Source of the DNA: Takakia lepidozioides
Taxonomy: Eukaryota; Streptophyta; Takakiopsida; Takakiales; Takakiaceae
DNA: 64,000 nt
Direction of reading: 5' to 3'
Assembly (NCBI GenBank): GCA_030704615.1
Contig: CM060732.1
Location: forward strand, 47,661,053 to 47,725,052
Part shown: positions 1 through 12,030 of the stretch, piece after piece
How positions within the stretch are numbered: the stretch's first letter is position 1
How the letters are laid out: each line of letters begins with the position of its first letter
The notes under the pieces: model-generated
Told to the model about the DNA's origin: nothing
Seen by the model: only the letters and a program-made list of their open reading frames with translations
Databases searched by the model: none
Translations under genes and position numbers: made by a program

Positions 1-189
1 GAGAAGCATAATGACCAAGCTCTCCTCACTTAAATCATTTGATTTTGCTCGTCTTTGGATTGGCCCTTGAATTTTGACATTCCTCTGGTTCCTTGTTCTT
101 CATCGAACTCAGTCTCATACTTGATTTCTCCTTCACTTTTTTTTCTTTTGTTGCCTCACGAATTAATCTCTGCTCAAGATATCTCATCT

Positions 190-876
190 CAAGTGCATCT
201 CCTCCCATTTACTCAACAGTGAGTCTTAGGGTATTACAAGATTTCGGCAACTTCTAAGAAGAATCATACAAAGTAGATCATCTTGTATTGAACTTCCTGC
301 TGATGCTAATGGCTTTGCAGATTATGTGAAACTTACTTATATGTTTTCCATATCACTCACTGCCGTACTAGTAGAAAGGAGATTGGAGAACAAGAATATA
401 TTGCTAGCTACCCTTTTCCCTTCAAATTTGGCTTTAAGCATTTCCCATGCTTCCCTTGCTGTTTGGGCATTCCACACTTGCTCGACTTGATCAGCAGCTA
501 AACATAAGATGATTGCATTAAGTGCATTTTCAGTTTTCTCTTGAAGTTCTTCCAAATCCATAATGAGACTATTCACACATCCATCACTACTAGATTCCAC
601 CTTTTCTTGAGGGACTTTCTAATGACATCATGCCACAGACCCTTTGAGTTGGATAAGACTTTGCATCTTTATCTTCCAAATCCCACAATTCTGACCTGTG
701 AATAAGACTTTTGACCCAGAACTCCGTACTCTAGGATTTGGCAAACGACACCACCTTGGTTCTACGTGTTGATGCTCCTCTTCGCACCACACTTCCTGGC
801 TGTTCTTCACTTGGTGCTGCCACTGAACACCACACTTCCTAGCTGCTCTTTCACTTGTTGCTCCAACAAACACCAC
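190..876 (-). mobile_element. Degenerate Ty1/Copia gag relic
   Basis: Read on the minus strand in one frame, the stretch runs through typical Copia gag landmarks. First comes FTGQNCGIWKIKMQSLIQ (the N-terminal DUF4219-like segment). Next is the UBN2 core, with ALNAIILCLAADQVEQVWNA and TAREAWEMLKAKFEGKR. Last is a segment resembling LASxGxxIQDDLLCMxLLRS near position 200-290. Several in-frame stops interrupt it (around 627, 618 and below 337), so it is dead. No protease, integrase or reverse transcriptase is visible; any pol would lie left of the window. It sits beside an LTR-like block and just upstream of myosin exons, so it probably inserted in a myosin intron. The family call is strong; the exact ends are not determined. 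Confidence 0.75.
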
Positions 877-952
877 GCCTCCACCTCTTGACCCTCCTCC
901 TTAGTGCTTTGGCACTTAGTTTCTAATTCTTTCTCTTTGCACGATTAACGTC

Positions 953-1220
953 GCAGGCTCATAACCTATTGTGATTACATGTGTCCAGCTTAGTTCTAAA
1001 CTCGCTAGAGGTTAGAGGAGATCCAAACACTAATTGTAAGAGAGAAAGCAAGGAGAGAAACAAGGAGAGAATGAAGGGAAGGCAACGGGATTTGAGTCCT
1101 TAGCTACCCCTTAGAAGAAAGAGCCTATGGAAGCTTCATCACCTCCTTGAGAGACCCTAAAAGCTTCCGGAAGCTTCTCATCTCTTAAGAGCTTTCTAGA
1201 AGCTTCTAGAAGCTGCAGCA
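953..1220 (-). repeat. Probable Copia primer-binding site and LTR
   Basis: On the minus strand the bases at 953-968 read GGTTATGAGCCTGCGA, close to the initiator-methionine tRNA-type binding site usual in plant Copia elements. The block from about 970 (TGTGATTACA) to about 1220 (ending GCAGCA) has TG...CA ends. It is rich in AGAAGCTTC-type short palindromes (1145-1215). The order gag, PBS, LTR on the minus strand fits the 5' end of one element. A second LTR is not in the window, so the boundaries are inferred. Confidence 0.4.
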
Positions 1221-1254
1221 TCGCTCATAACTGATAAATCTTGAGACTTGGCAG

Positions 1255-2351
1255 TTGTCCGGAGCTGGTTGGCTCGAAGACAGGCAATTGCCCATCACCT
1301 GTACGTAGGAAAGTTACCAGCTGTTGAAGGTGCTGTACATGAAGCTGCTCCAGCAGAAGAGGAGGCTGTTCTACAAGTAGAAGTTGATGAAGACCGACAT
1401 ACCTTGGTGGATGTGGACGAGGTGCCCAGTGTCAGTAGTTTTACTTCACAAGCCCATCTGTCTGAGAGCTTGGAAGATGAGGTATTATATTTTTCCCTTC
1501 CTATGGAACAGGTTTTAGGGTTGTTATGTCTCATGTAATGTGGCAAGTTGAAATTCGACCATGGAATGGATGGCCAGAGCTAATTAGCTTGGGGGAAGTT
1601 GCAGAAGCTGGAGAAGTTCAAGGTGCAACGCTCATATTTACTGGAACTGCAAAGGCGTGCTGTTATGGCTGAGAAAGCTCTCGAGGAAAAGGAGGAGCAC
1701 AATGGGGTATTGCGTCACCAACTCCAGCATTACACAGCACAGTGGTTAGAGTACGAGGCGAAGATGTCATCTATGGAGGAGATGTGGCAGAAGCAGATGT
1801 CTTCGATACAGCTTAGCCTAGCTGCTGCCAAAAAGAGCTTGTCTACAGATGAAACTGCATTGCACATTCCCAAAAAGGATGAGGCAGTGAACCTTCATGT
1901 CAGCTGTCCCAGGCATCGTGCGTCCAGGTATTTAATGCCCCAAGAGGAGGGCGACTGTGACTGGGAGGATGAAACCACCATAGGCTGCCTGGAGCACCGG
2001 GAGAGTCTGACTCCTCGTATGTATCCACAATCGATGGCCGAGTTTACCATGACACGACGAGAGCTTGATGCTGGGCATTCAGTAGTTGGTCATCTCTTTC
2101 AAGAGTTCAACCACCGCACCCAGGTGTTCACCGATGATGCTGATTTTCTTGTGGAAGTGAAGTCAGGTTTGGCAGATGCCAATCTCAATCCAGAAGACGA
2201 ATATAGAAAGCTGAAGGGCAGGTTTGATACATGGAAGAAAGATTTCAAAGTGAGATTGCGGGAAACAAGGCTGGTTCTGCAGAAGCTTGGCAACTTGGAC
2301 TCTGCTGAAAAAAGGAAGAAAATGTGGTGGGGGAAGAGAACTAGCCCATGA
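1255..2351 (+). CDS. Class VIII myosin, C-terminal exons (5' part missing)
   Basis: Two exons are visible: 1255-1481 and 1605-2351, joined by a GT-AG intron of 123 bp in phase 0. The first starts in the end of an IQ motif (VVRSWLARRQ) and continues into an acidic linker. The second carries a coiled coil (LLELQRRAVMAEKALEEKEE, then EYEAKMSSMEEMWQKQMSS). The tail ends in the class VIII signature: LFQEFNHRTQVFTDDADFLV, then LKGRFDTWKKDFKVRLRETR and a basic KKMWWGKRTS end. Class VIII myosins are plant actin motors at plasmodesmata, the plasma membrane and the phragmoplast. The motor head is absent. A Copia relic lies immediately upstream, so the head is either further left, outside the window, or lost. 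The stop TGA is at 2349-2351. No catalytic domain can be judged here. Confidence 0.85.
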
Positions 2352-3401
2352 CAAGATCTGGCAGATAGTTGCTTGATCAGCAGTCTTATCCTAGATTCAC
2401 CAACAGTGGCAGAGCTTGTTTGTGTGCTCAGGTTGTTTCAATTTGAGCTGCTCTCAATCAAGAATGCAGGGTTACTCACAGAGGAGCCATTGTTCTGGAA
2501 GCCAGCTCCTCTGGAAGCCAGGAAAGCAACTAGTCCTTAATCAGACAGTACACTCAACAATTAAGTCAAATTCCCTTGCAGACTGGGCAGTAGCTAACAC
2601 ACAATGTGATTATAATGGGTTCCCAACAAGCTCTTCTTTATTAGGCTGGGCTACCTAATTTTTTTGACTGCAAGATAGTTGTCATTACATTGGAGCTGGG
2701 TATAGGTGTTTCGCGGGTGGGTTATGGTTGTGATTTGTAATTGCAAACACACCCTTCAGGATGGTGGTGGATACCTTCCTTCTTGTACCCAAAACCTGCA
2801 CGAACACCGTTGAGTGCCAGAACGCCACACAGCACCTCTCTCCAATTTGGTGCCATGCATGGCCAGCTAAACTCCTCAATTCAGCTCCACTGGGTTTAGT
2901 TAAAATGATGATGTGATGTCACCTAAGCTAAACCAAAGGAATTGCACAGCTGCAATTTCACCTTGGAGACAGGCCATGATACTGATAGAATCTTGACAGT
3001 GAAGTACGAAGATGTCAGGTGCAAATTTGCCTTTTACTGCACACAATACTTTATCGAGAAACAATCAAGCTCTTCACCGAGGTTATCTGCATTTTGTCAC
3101 ATTTCTCAATTCTGAGACGCTGTAAAACATGGTTGGTCTGTGACCGATTTGGATTTCACGAGCCATAACAGTCACACTACTTCGGCTCGGACTGCTTGGG
3201 CTGTATACTAGGAAGTAGTGCTGTCCGACACCAGTAGAGTGAACGTTGTCGTTCACTCAAAGCAAAGTGAATGGAAGTCTTTCTTTCACTGGAAGCAAAA
3301 CGCAGGATTGTGGAAGCAGCAACCAATCGGTTTCAAGTCAAAGAACAAATGGTGGCTTGGGCCCAGCTGCACACACAGTGCGTTGGACGCAAAGCAAGAA
3401 G
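2352..3401. other. Myosin 3' flank and fucosidase upstream region
   Basis: Between the myosin stop and the fucosidase TATA box I see no coding region. The first few hundred bases are probably myosin 3' UTR. A CCAAT motif lies near 3322 (AACCAATCGG), about 80 bp ahead of the TATA box. Confidence 0.5.
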
Positions 3402-3409
3402 GTATAAAG
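3402..3409 (+). promoter_or_regulatory. TATA box of the fucosidase gene
   Basis: GTATAAAG lies about 65-70 bp before the start codon at 3473 and about 80 bp after a CCAAT motif, as expected for a plant core promoter with a short leader. Confidence 0.55.
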
Positions 3410-3472
3410 AGCAGCAGCAGCTAAGGCCAAGAAGTTCAAGCTTCCCGCACTGCAAGAGTGCGCACTGCAGCC

Positions 3473-6046
3473 ATGCTCACGAAGAGGGGAGCATGGGGGG
3501 CAGTGCTGCTTGGACTGCTGCTGGGCCTGCTGCAGGTGGGTGCCTATGTGACGACGGCACCGCTGCCGCTGCTGCCAGTTCCTTCCACCAGGCAGCTGGC
3601 ATTCCATCGCAGAGAGCAGGCCGTATTTTTCCACTTTGGTGTCAACACCTTCTCTGATCAGGAACAGGGCAATGGGACGGACGACCCAAGCATCTTCAAT
3701 CCTGTTGGCCTGGTAGCGAACCCATGCAATTTAGTTCTTTCCCATTTCTATTGCGCTTTAGGGAGATTGATGACGGTCTACTGGAGGTAGGGGGTGCTTT
3801 GAACATGACTGTTTGCAATTTTGGAGAGGAGAGGAGAGGGCATTGCTTCTTTTTGTGGGAGTTGTCCGGGTGGAAATCTGTTTCTCGACTATCTGCTTTC
3901 CAGCTGCATGCTGCTCTTCACTGTGTGTGGAGGTGATGGTGTATAGGATGCACGGCAGTGGGTGCGAACGGCCAAACAAGCAGGGTTCAAGCTAGTCATA
4001 TTGACAGCGAAGCACGCAGACGGATTCTGCCTGTGGCCCACGGCCTACTCCAACTACTCTGTGAAAAGCAGTCCATGGAAAAATGGCACAGGCGACGTGG
4101 TGGGAGAAGTAGCTACTGCAGCCCGAGAAGAGGGTGTCGATCTTGGGCTGTATATGTCACCATGGGATCGCCACGAGCCTCGCTACGGGGATTCACTGCT
4201 GTACAACGAGTACTATCTGGCGCAGCTTCGCGAGCTTCTCACCATGTACTTCTGTAACCCTGCTTTCCTTATGCCCCTGCCAGCATCCTTTCTTCCTCTT
4301 TGTCTCTCACAGTGGCCAGGTGGTTCCAGCTCCCACATACTTAAATCGACTCTACACTGTACTTGGTAGGCGTACTGTGAGATTGATCGCACCAATTGGG
4401 GCATTTATGGTGCGTGGACGTAGGGTCATAAGTGATAGTGGTTTCATGATATTCTGTTGTGCGCTCTGTCTTGTGGTAACTATGTCAACCTGACTGCCTC
4501 CATATCAGGGGAGGTCAAGCTGCAGGGAGAAGTAGGGCCCTGTTGCTCTTTCTTCATAGAGTTGGGGCTTGTCGACAGTGCCAGTTCTAAACTAAACTTC
4601 TTGCTCGGCTGGGTACTTTTTGGAGTGCTGCTGGCTTCTATCTCAGATCATAGTTGCCTTGTGGAAGGACTGAATTTCTTCAATACCGCTGCCCACGGTA
4701 TCTACAGAAGGGTTGTTTTAGGCCTTGGCTTGCTACTAAAGAAACAAAGTAGGCTTTTACATGCTGAAGCTTTGCAAACCCATGGGGGGACTCCACACAT
4801 GTATCTATCTTTGAACTTCGTTTTAGACACTTGTTTCCCCCACATGGGACTTCATCAACCCTGCTCTTCTTTCTCCCCCCAAAACACTTCACTAGTTCAG
4901 AATGAATTTGTGCATATGATACCTCTGTATGGACCTTGTGCAGGTATGGCCCCATATCAGAGGTTTGGTTAGATGGAAATAAGGGTGCCGACGCTCCTGA
5001 TATGAACTACCTGTTTGACGAATGGTTTGCAGTGATCCATCAGCTGCAACCAAATGCCAATATCTTCTCAGATGGTGGGCCTGATATCAGATGGGTGGGG
5101 GATGAAGCTGGGGAGGCCGGAACCACAAGCTGGTCCATGATCAACAAAACTTCTGTCGTTATTGGGGCAGCTGAAGGAATGCAGTAACGTCCTGCCTTCA
5201 CTATTGTTTTGTGTCAATGGAAGCTCATTATGTGTGCTAATGAACTCTTTTGGCATGGTGGTGGATAGTCTGACATTGGTTACAGATGTCTTATTGCCAT
5301 TGGCTATCGTGGGCAGGTACTTGAACGAGGGTGATGGCAACGGTGTAGACTGGGTCCCTCCAGAGTGCGATGTGTCTATTCGTCCAGGCTGGTTCTGGCA
5401 CAGCGATGAACAACCTCACAGTTTGGACTCTCTGCTTCACATCTACTACAAATCAGTGGGTAGGAATTGTGTGCTTCTATTGAATGTTCCTCCCAACCGG
5501 ACAGGCCTCCTTCATGAAACAGATGTTAAGGTGCTACAGGAATTCAGGGAAGCTATTGATCTTATTTTCTCTCAGAACCTTGCAGCTCAGGCCCATGTTT
5601 CAGCCAGTAGTACCCGTGGAGCAGAAGCTACAACAGTTGAGAATTCACCTTTTCGCCCTGACCTCATCTTGAGCAATGACATAACTACATATTGGGCCCC
5701 AGAGGAAGGGCTAACCACCGGGCATCTGCAGTTAGATCTGGGGTCAGTGATCAAATTCAATGTGGTCATGTTGCAAGAGGCCATCACCATGGGTCAGCGT
5801 GTGAGGCGCTATCATGTGGATGTGTGGCAAGATGAATCATGGCACAAAATCACGGAGGGCACCACCATTGGGTACAAAAAGCTGGACCACTTCAAAACCA
5901 TGCAGGCCCAGTTGGTGCGCCTTGTTATTGATGAAGCACGGGCGGCACCCTTGATTGCTTCCTTTGGCCTGTATCTGGATACCAAGACAGATCTTGTCTT
6001 TGGTCTCAGGAAGAATTGTACTAGGTCTCGAAGAGAATCGAAGTAA
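3473..6046 (+). CDS. Alpha-L-fucosidase, GH29, FUC1-like
   Basis: Exons 3473-3712, 3959-4245, 4944-5183 and 5317-6046 give 498 aa. The start ATG at 3473 opens a signal peptide (basic MLTKR, then a leucine-rich core to about residue 27), so the enzyme should be secreted. The domain runs from FFHFGVNTFSDQEQG through ILTAKHADGFCLWP and SVKSSPWKNGTGDVV to LYMSPWDRHEPRYG and EVWLDGNKG. In plant GH29 the aspartate of WLDG is the expected nucleophile (D186 here) and the glutamate of RWVGDEAG the acid/base (E230). DVSIRPGWFWH and a C-terminal beta-rich domain follow. The enzyme removes L-fucose from glycans and xyloglucan-type oligosaccharides in the cell wall. Junctions 2-3 and 3-4 are unambiguous GT-AG. 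The exon 1-2 junction, as I read it, drops about four residues normally found before WVRTAKQAG, so that donor may be wrong. Arabidopsis FUC1 has similar length and motif order. Confidence 0.9.
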
Positions 6047-8585
6047 CTTTTCTGGATTTTATGGCCTTGCCAGGATTTCAACGATCTGCCCCATCACTCC
6101 CAATAACTTCCGAGTTATGATGAAAAGCACGTCACATGAAAAGATATAATAGGAATCTTTCTGAACCACCTTTATCATCACATTACAGTTTGTACTTTCT
6201 CATAGGCCGTTCAAATCAACAGTCATTCAGGAATCCTCTCAGTATCTCCCTTGTCCCTTGTGCTTATCTCAAGGATCGAACTTCATTTTCATTGAGCTTT
6301 TCGAGCTTCTTTCTTTGTGCAGAAGTTACCACGGCATGGATGACCACTGACGCAATGATAGATACAGAGACTAAAATAACTCCATTACCAGAATTAGGGT
6401 CTTGGTATGAATGACCTGAGATATCACCCACTTATATAAAATACACACCATTCGCGCCCGGGTCCTACATACCTGGGGTAAGAAACAGGGATACATGAGG
6501 CTCGTCAACAATATACTCAAAGGAGCGTTACCAGATAATTCTTTTGGCCATGTGTCCATCTGATTTATCCCAGGGTTGGAATAGAGCAATGCTGCAATAA
6601 AGCATAGACAAGTGCAATGCAATCCTGGACTTGGAAAAGCAAACACTGTCTAGTGTCTGCTTTTCATGTAGCACACCACTCTTCAGTCAACTGCCTGGAC
6701 TGAACTAAGGAATCTCACTTTTCGAGTTCATAGATCCCTCCCTACACTACAACTTCCTTCCTGGGTTAGTGTTGGGAGAAGAGCCATACAGATGTAGCTT
6801 GAAGCCCTCATGCTGAGATGATACAAGTCATTACCACTCCGTCACTAGTCAGCTCTGATTAGAGGATTTAGGAAGCTGGCATTCCACGGACTCTGTATGA
6901 TGGGAATGGCCAAGAGAAGAGACAAACACTTGATACTGGCTGACCCAGGTATCCTATCAACCTACCAAACTGTCTGACCAACCCTGCCTCCATGGTACGT
7001 CATAGGATTTAGAACTCATTGGACTCAAAGGACTTGGCCTACATGCCGCTGCTACGAAGGAGGATTGAATTCTCCTCGTATAGATCACAACAATCATGTG
7101 CTCCCGTCAATGTGGGGATGCATTAGTAATTGGAGTGTCGACAGAACTCCCAATGGTATGAATGTTACAAGCTGATCTATGAACTTTGAATGTATAAGAT
7201 TAAGACTCAGCCTCTAAGCCAGATTTCTCGAGCGGGCAGAGAAGAGTCCAGAGCAAGCATGCACACGTATTACATAAATGAAGACCCTGCAAGAAGCCTT
7301 GCTATTGATATACACCTGACAATGACTAACCTGCCATACTTAAAAGCAACAAACTGAACAAGATAGACAATGGTGTCTACACAAAAGGGTTATCGTGTTC
7401 TTTGAGGGGTAGAGCGATGTCCACCTTGCCTAGCCCAATGTTGATTAAAAACACTTCCCACTGTCACTTGTAAGAACTACAGACCTCCCAGCACTTTTGA
7501 TCACAAAGGTCATATAGCTCAACAGGCACTGATGTAAGAGACATCCAACCTACCTGACTGCAGGACGAACATGTCTGGTGGATCCAACATCAACTCATGC
7601 AGAGCTGAGAGTCCAGCCATAACCAGTACAACCTTCTCATTCAACTGGACACCCCATTCCAGTACTGAGATTCATAACGTGGCAGGCACCCATTGAGCAC
7701 CTCAAGACTCCAGGCTTGCTTCTGAAGGACAAGGGTCCATCCAAGACCCTATTGGAAAGCCAACAATCATGTTTTGGAGTGGATGCAAAAGGACCTCCAA
7801 TGCTTTCAAGATGCATAGGCGTGTAGTACTTAAAATTACAATTGCCTCTTCGTTGGGACCCATTGGAGGGAGAACTAAAAACCATGATCCAACCAACAAC
7901 TCCCGAAGGACAAAAATTGGGACACATCAGCCTCTTGTGGCCTGCCCAGCAAGAGACTTTCTGTTGGGGGTAACCTTCTGGAACGTACATTCCAAACTTC
8001 AAGCTCACGAAGTCAAAAAAAACAAGGAAAAACCTACAAAGATTAGAGATGTGAACCTGCAAATGTGTAAAAGAACAATAGAAGCAAGTTTGGAAAGACA
8101 AATATGCATTCCATACTGGAGGGCCAGCTGCTCGCAATGGAGGAGACTGCATTCAAGTAAATCATCACAGTGAAGTCGGTTGATATCAATGCTTAGTTAT
8201 CTCTTAGGCAAATAAGATTTACACTTGTGTCCTACTCACTCAGAATGAGATTAGACCAGTACAACTTCTTCTTAGACTTGCACCCAAGCACAATTGTGGT
8301 TTGGTGCCAAGTATTTTCCGATCAGACAATGTTAGGCGATCATTGTACAGCACCATCTCTCTTTGGTCTCATTGAATCCAAGAGCTTTCTGCGCGAGGGG
8401 AGCTCCATTGTCAATCCTCTTCACCTTTGTTAACTTTCTAAAATACTCGAAACACGGTGGTTGGCCCTTACAGCAGGTTGAGAATCACAGGAAATTTCAA
8501 CCCGGACACAACTCAACAGTCTCTCCCTTGCCTTTCTGATAGAGAGACCAGTCGAATGCATGACGTCCCTCCCTCGTGGTCAGCT
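6047..8585. other. Intergenic region between fucosidase and SMT2
   Basis: This 2.5 kb lies between two convergent genes and should hold both 3' UTRs. A 171-codon open frame on the minus strand (7637-8152) has no recognisable domain and is probably chance. I see no transposon ends or RNA gene. Confidence 0.4.
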
Positions 8586-9686
8586 TCACTCAGTAACTCC
8601 TGGTTTCCTGCACACCAGTAGGTGCATCGGACTGAAGATTCCAGTCTCACCACCCCGAGTAAGATGCAGCGCGGTCTTGAAAAGCATTTCATGCACATCT
8701 ACGATACCCTGGGGTGCGATCCCCAGAGATGAAAGCAGGGCAATCACCAAATGGTTGCGATAATAGGCCAGGCGTCCCATTTTAAGTCGCTTCCACCAGG
8801 GATGGGCAGGAGGCAATGCCAAATCTCTGTCCTGCACTACCTCGAAGCCCACATCCTTGGCGATCTCGCCAACTTCCTTGTAACTCCGAAGCCCTGGGAG
8901 AGCATCCCCATGCTCAATGCCATGAATTATATCAACATGTTCGGGATTGTCGGCCCGAAACTCTGGTGTTGTCACCCATTCATAGCTCACGTAAAGCTGT
9001 CCGGGCTTCAAAACGCGATAGATCTCTGCATACACATCGCGCAGCTCTGGGGCATGGCAGGTCGCCTCTATGGAATATGCACCATCAAAACTATTATCAG
9101 GAAACGGCATTTGCAAGAAATTTCCGCATACCACTTCACACAGGTGATTGAGGCCTGCCCTCTTGTTGTGGCTGCGGGCCCGCTCGACTTGGTAATCATT
9201 AATGGTAATGCCCACCACATACGCACCCGAATGCCCAGCAATTGCGCGCATGGGTCCACCGACTCCGCATCCAGCATCCAGAACTTTCTCTCCTGGTTTC
9301 AACCTCAGTAGATCTGACACCCTCTCTTCATGCAGTCTGGTCGCAGCGCGATGTGATTTCCCAGGGACTTCAGGCGAGAAATGGAAGCTCTGGCCCCATC
9401 CCCACTCATAGATATCCGTCACCAGGTTGTAGAAAGTGTCCACCAGCTTGGGCACGTTATCAGGGCTCTCAATCTGCTTGGGCTTATCGAAGAAGGCAGC
9501 ATACTCGCGGTAGTTGGATGCAACCTGCTCCCGTGTCAGACTTCCCCCGCTCAGCTCCACAGCCCGCTTGCCCTTCTGCTCTGCCGCACCCACAATGCAC
9601 AGCACGTAGTATGCGACTACCCCCACTATACCCGCCAGGACTACAAACCCCCAGGTCATCCAAACCTGCGCAGATCCCACCTCCAT
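8586..9686 (-). CDS. SMT2: 24-methylenesterol C-methyltransferase (SMT2 type)
   Basis: One uninterrupted reading frame of 366 aa. It starts MEVGSAQVW with an N-terminal hydrophobic helix (about residues 10-33), the endoplasmic-reticulum anchor typical of SMT2. The motif RKGKRAV-like (KGKRAVELSGGSL) follows. The sterol-binding signature YEWGWGQSFHFSP is at 93-105 and the S-adenosylmethionine site LDAGCGVGGPMRAI at about 136-149. IEATCHAPELRDVYAEIYRV and the C-terminal GETGIFSPMHLLVCRKP complete it. SMT2 adds the second methyl to the sterol side chain (24-methylene-lophenol to 24-ethylidene-lophenol), setting the sitosterol/campesterol ratio. SMT1 lacks the long anchor and differs in the KGKRAV region, so SMT2/3 is the better call. 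The lack of introns is normal for plant SMT2. The neighbouring fucosidase converges on it and has no evident link. Confidence 0.95.
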   Translation of the reverse strand: MEVGSAQVWMTWGFVVLAGIVGVVAYYVLCIVGAAEQKGKRAVELSGGSLTREQVASNYREYAAFFDKPKQIESPDNVPKLVDTFYNLVTDIYEWGWGQSFHFSPEVPGKSHRAATRLHEERVSDLLRLKPGEKVLDAGCGVGGPMRAIAGHSGAYVVGITINDYQVERARSHNKRAGLNHLCEVVCGNFLQMPFPDNSFDGAYSIEATCHAPELRDVYAEIYRVLKPGQLYVSYEWVTTPEFRADNPEHVDIIHGIEHGDALPGLRSYKEVGEIAKDVGFEVVQDRDLALPPAHPWWKRLKMGRLAYYRNHLVIALLSSLGIAPQGIVDVHEMLFKTALHLTRGGETGIFSPMHLLVCRKPGVTE

Positions 9687-11309
9687 TGCTACACCTCCTC
9701 TCCCCCAACCCCCTCCAACCCACCTTTACAATCCCCACCCCCCAGCACAAAAAGCTGAATCCAATCCAAACCCAGTTGTTGTCTGTTCTCTCTCACACAC
9801 TCTCTGCTGCTCGTTGTCACATACGCCCACTGTCACGCCTCCTACACCCAGCTACACAGCGAGTGCATGCAACACGCACAGCTGTGGTTGAGCGAGGAGG
9901 TGGTGGGTCAGACCAGACGAAGAAGAAGAAGCACGCTGACAGAGTGTTCAACTTTTACACAGCCCTGGTGGGCCTGAGCAGCCGGGCTGCTTTGTTTCTA
10001 CACCGTTGTTGGCTTGCCCGTCCTCCCCCTCTTGCTGTGTCCCTGAGCAAGTCTGAGCATCCCATGTGCAGCTAAGTTATGCCTTTAGCTTCCCTCCCAC
10101 CCAAGCAACACAACCCAAATTGCAGATGGGTGACAAAGCAAAACAATGATCTATGGAGTCTTTGTCAACTCTCTCATAACTCTATCAACACTGTTCATGA
10201 CCATCCACACTGACATGCAATCAGAGACTACGTAGCCTCTTGTGCTCACAAGTGCTAATTTCATGCATGCTCTCTAGTGCCAATAAAGCCCACTATGCCC
10301 TCCTTGGAGCACCTTCACTTGTTTAGAAACCAGAGCTTGCTCCTTTCTGTTTTTGTTGTCCAATGTTGGACCATGCGTTAAGGGGTTACTATCATTAGGA
10401 CAGTCAACAAAGTGGAAATAAGGTTAGTGGGGCCGGACTCACATGTGCTATCAAAAGAGATGGAGTAAGAAAGAAAAACAATTAACAAGTTACCCACCTG
10501 CTCATCATGTACTAACACGGGTGGGGCATGACTTGTCCCAGTTGATATGTGGATTAATTAGCGACCTGGAATTAAAAGTGGGAGCCAATGGGATGGGGTA
10601 TTTGGGTGGCCGCAATGTTTCCAGAAGCATAAGTAGTGTCATGTTTGCAAGCACTTGTAGCAAGCAACAGGAAGGAAGGCAGAAACTTCACAAGAGACTG
10701 AGAAGCAAAAGTAGGGGGGAAGATAGGATATAGTAGATCGGAAAGGTGTCCACCTTCCCGCCAGAAGGCAGTGGTCCTGCAGGGTCAAGAGACACCGTAA
10801 TTTACCCTTCCTTGGGGCGTTGTACTCCTTTTTACTTTTTAGTAGATCGGATAGGTAGTACGAAGTTAGCTTGAATGATGGCTCAATTTTTATTTTTTAT
10901 TTGGAGAGTGGCCCTGAAAATTTTATTAACAAAGGAGTAAGGAAAAAATAACCTTAAAAAAGCCATGAAGGTTGCGAAACGAGACACTGCTCCGGATCAA
11001 CAATTCAAGTAAGAAAGAAGGAAGACTCGAGAAGAAGAAGCCGATCTGAAGAGACCAATCGATGGGACCGATGAGAAGCTGCACTACATGCTACCTCTCT
11101 TTCTCGTGGCTGATCGAAGGACAGCTGATCCTTGGACTTGCCCTTTCTAAGGCTACGCCAGTGACGCCAATTCACCTCTGCCTCTTCTCCATCATTGGGG
11201 GAGCGCTTAGCGCTAATAGCATTTCCAGCAGGCTTTTGTTTTTCATTCTATTTTTTTGTGCTCAACCATTCGCTAATTAAATACAACATCTGAATATGTA
11301 AGGCCATTC
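9687..11309. other. SMT2 upstream region and unassigned DNA
   Basis: The first 400-500 bases upstream of SMT2 (transcribed leftwards) are C/T-rich on the plus strand and probably hold its 5' UTR and promoter. No clear TATA box stands out. The rest to 11.3 kb has no convincing coding potential. An open frame at 11062-11280 looks like chance or eroded LINE sequence. Confidence 0.4.
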
Positions 11310-12030
11310 CTTTGAGATAAAGCTTACTGAGGAGCAACGACTGGGTCCTACTATCACCAAGCTTAATAAACAGCTAACCTTCTGGGGTTCTTGTTTCCTC
11401 TCTATTACCGGAAGAACGCTAGTGGCAAACCAAATCCTAATGGTAGGTATTTGGTATTTCGCTTCTACATATTGGAGCCCTCATTTGAAACATATCCTAG
11501 AAATCAAAAGACGTATCAAGAACTTCATATGGGGGGCCTAATCTTCAGATAGCAACAAGAGACCTCAATTTTCTTGGATTCAAATTACCATGCCTAAGAA
11601 AATGGGCGGCCTTGGAGTCTTGGATCCTGAAACCTAGATCCGAGCCCTATTAGGTAAATGGATTCCCAGATTTTTGAGTTTGGAGGGAGGTTGGTGGAAG
11701 CTTATGGTGGCAAGCACAATAACCCTCAGCTCACCCCTTAGTGGTGCACAATGGTCTCTGTCAGTAAGATGGATTGCTCAGGGTTTCTGCCACAAATCTC
11801 TTGGTTCCTCCCTTTGGAGTTCTATTTGGTTGGCTCGGGGGAAATGTAGGCCTTTCCTGCGCAAAAGAGAACCTGCCACGGTCCATGAGGTACTCAGGCA
11901 ACACCTCTTCCTCAACTCCCCCATCCCATCCTCCTCAGAGAGGAGTCAAGCCAGTTCAGATGGGCAGGGTGGGATGTTAGAGGTTTTTCGTAGGTCTCCC
12001 ATCTTTGGGTCAGCTCCCCTCAAACACTAT
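11310..12030 (+). mobile_element. LINE (L1-type) relic, reverse transcriptase C-terminal part
   Basis: Translated on the plus strand from about 11359, the sequence reads KLNKQLTFWGSCFLSITGRT, LVANQILMVGIWYFASTYWS and KRRIKNFIWGA. A stop follows, then PKKMGGLGVLDPE, a stop, and IRALLGKWIPRFLS. This is the characteristic stretch after the catalytic core of plant L1-like reverse transcriptases. Frameshifts and stops show it is dead. Further W-rich fragments up to about 12030 may be the continuation. No 5' ORF1, catalytic YADD segment or poly(A) tail is seen, so it is an internal fragment. Confidence 0.8.

Noticed and set aside
4457-4972. 171-codon plus-strand frame in fucosidase intron 2
   Set aside because: It lies wholly inside an intron with good splice sites and resembles nothing known.
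7637-8152. 171-codon minus-strand frame between fucosidase and SMT2
   Set aside because: No recognised domain, odd composition and no codon structure; probably chance.
9242-10075. 277-codon plus-strand open frame opposite the SMT2 5' end
   Set aside because: It overlaps the well-conserved SMT2 coding strand, has a low-complexity Pro/Ser/His composition, and no recognised family.
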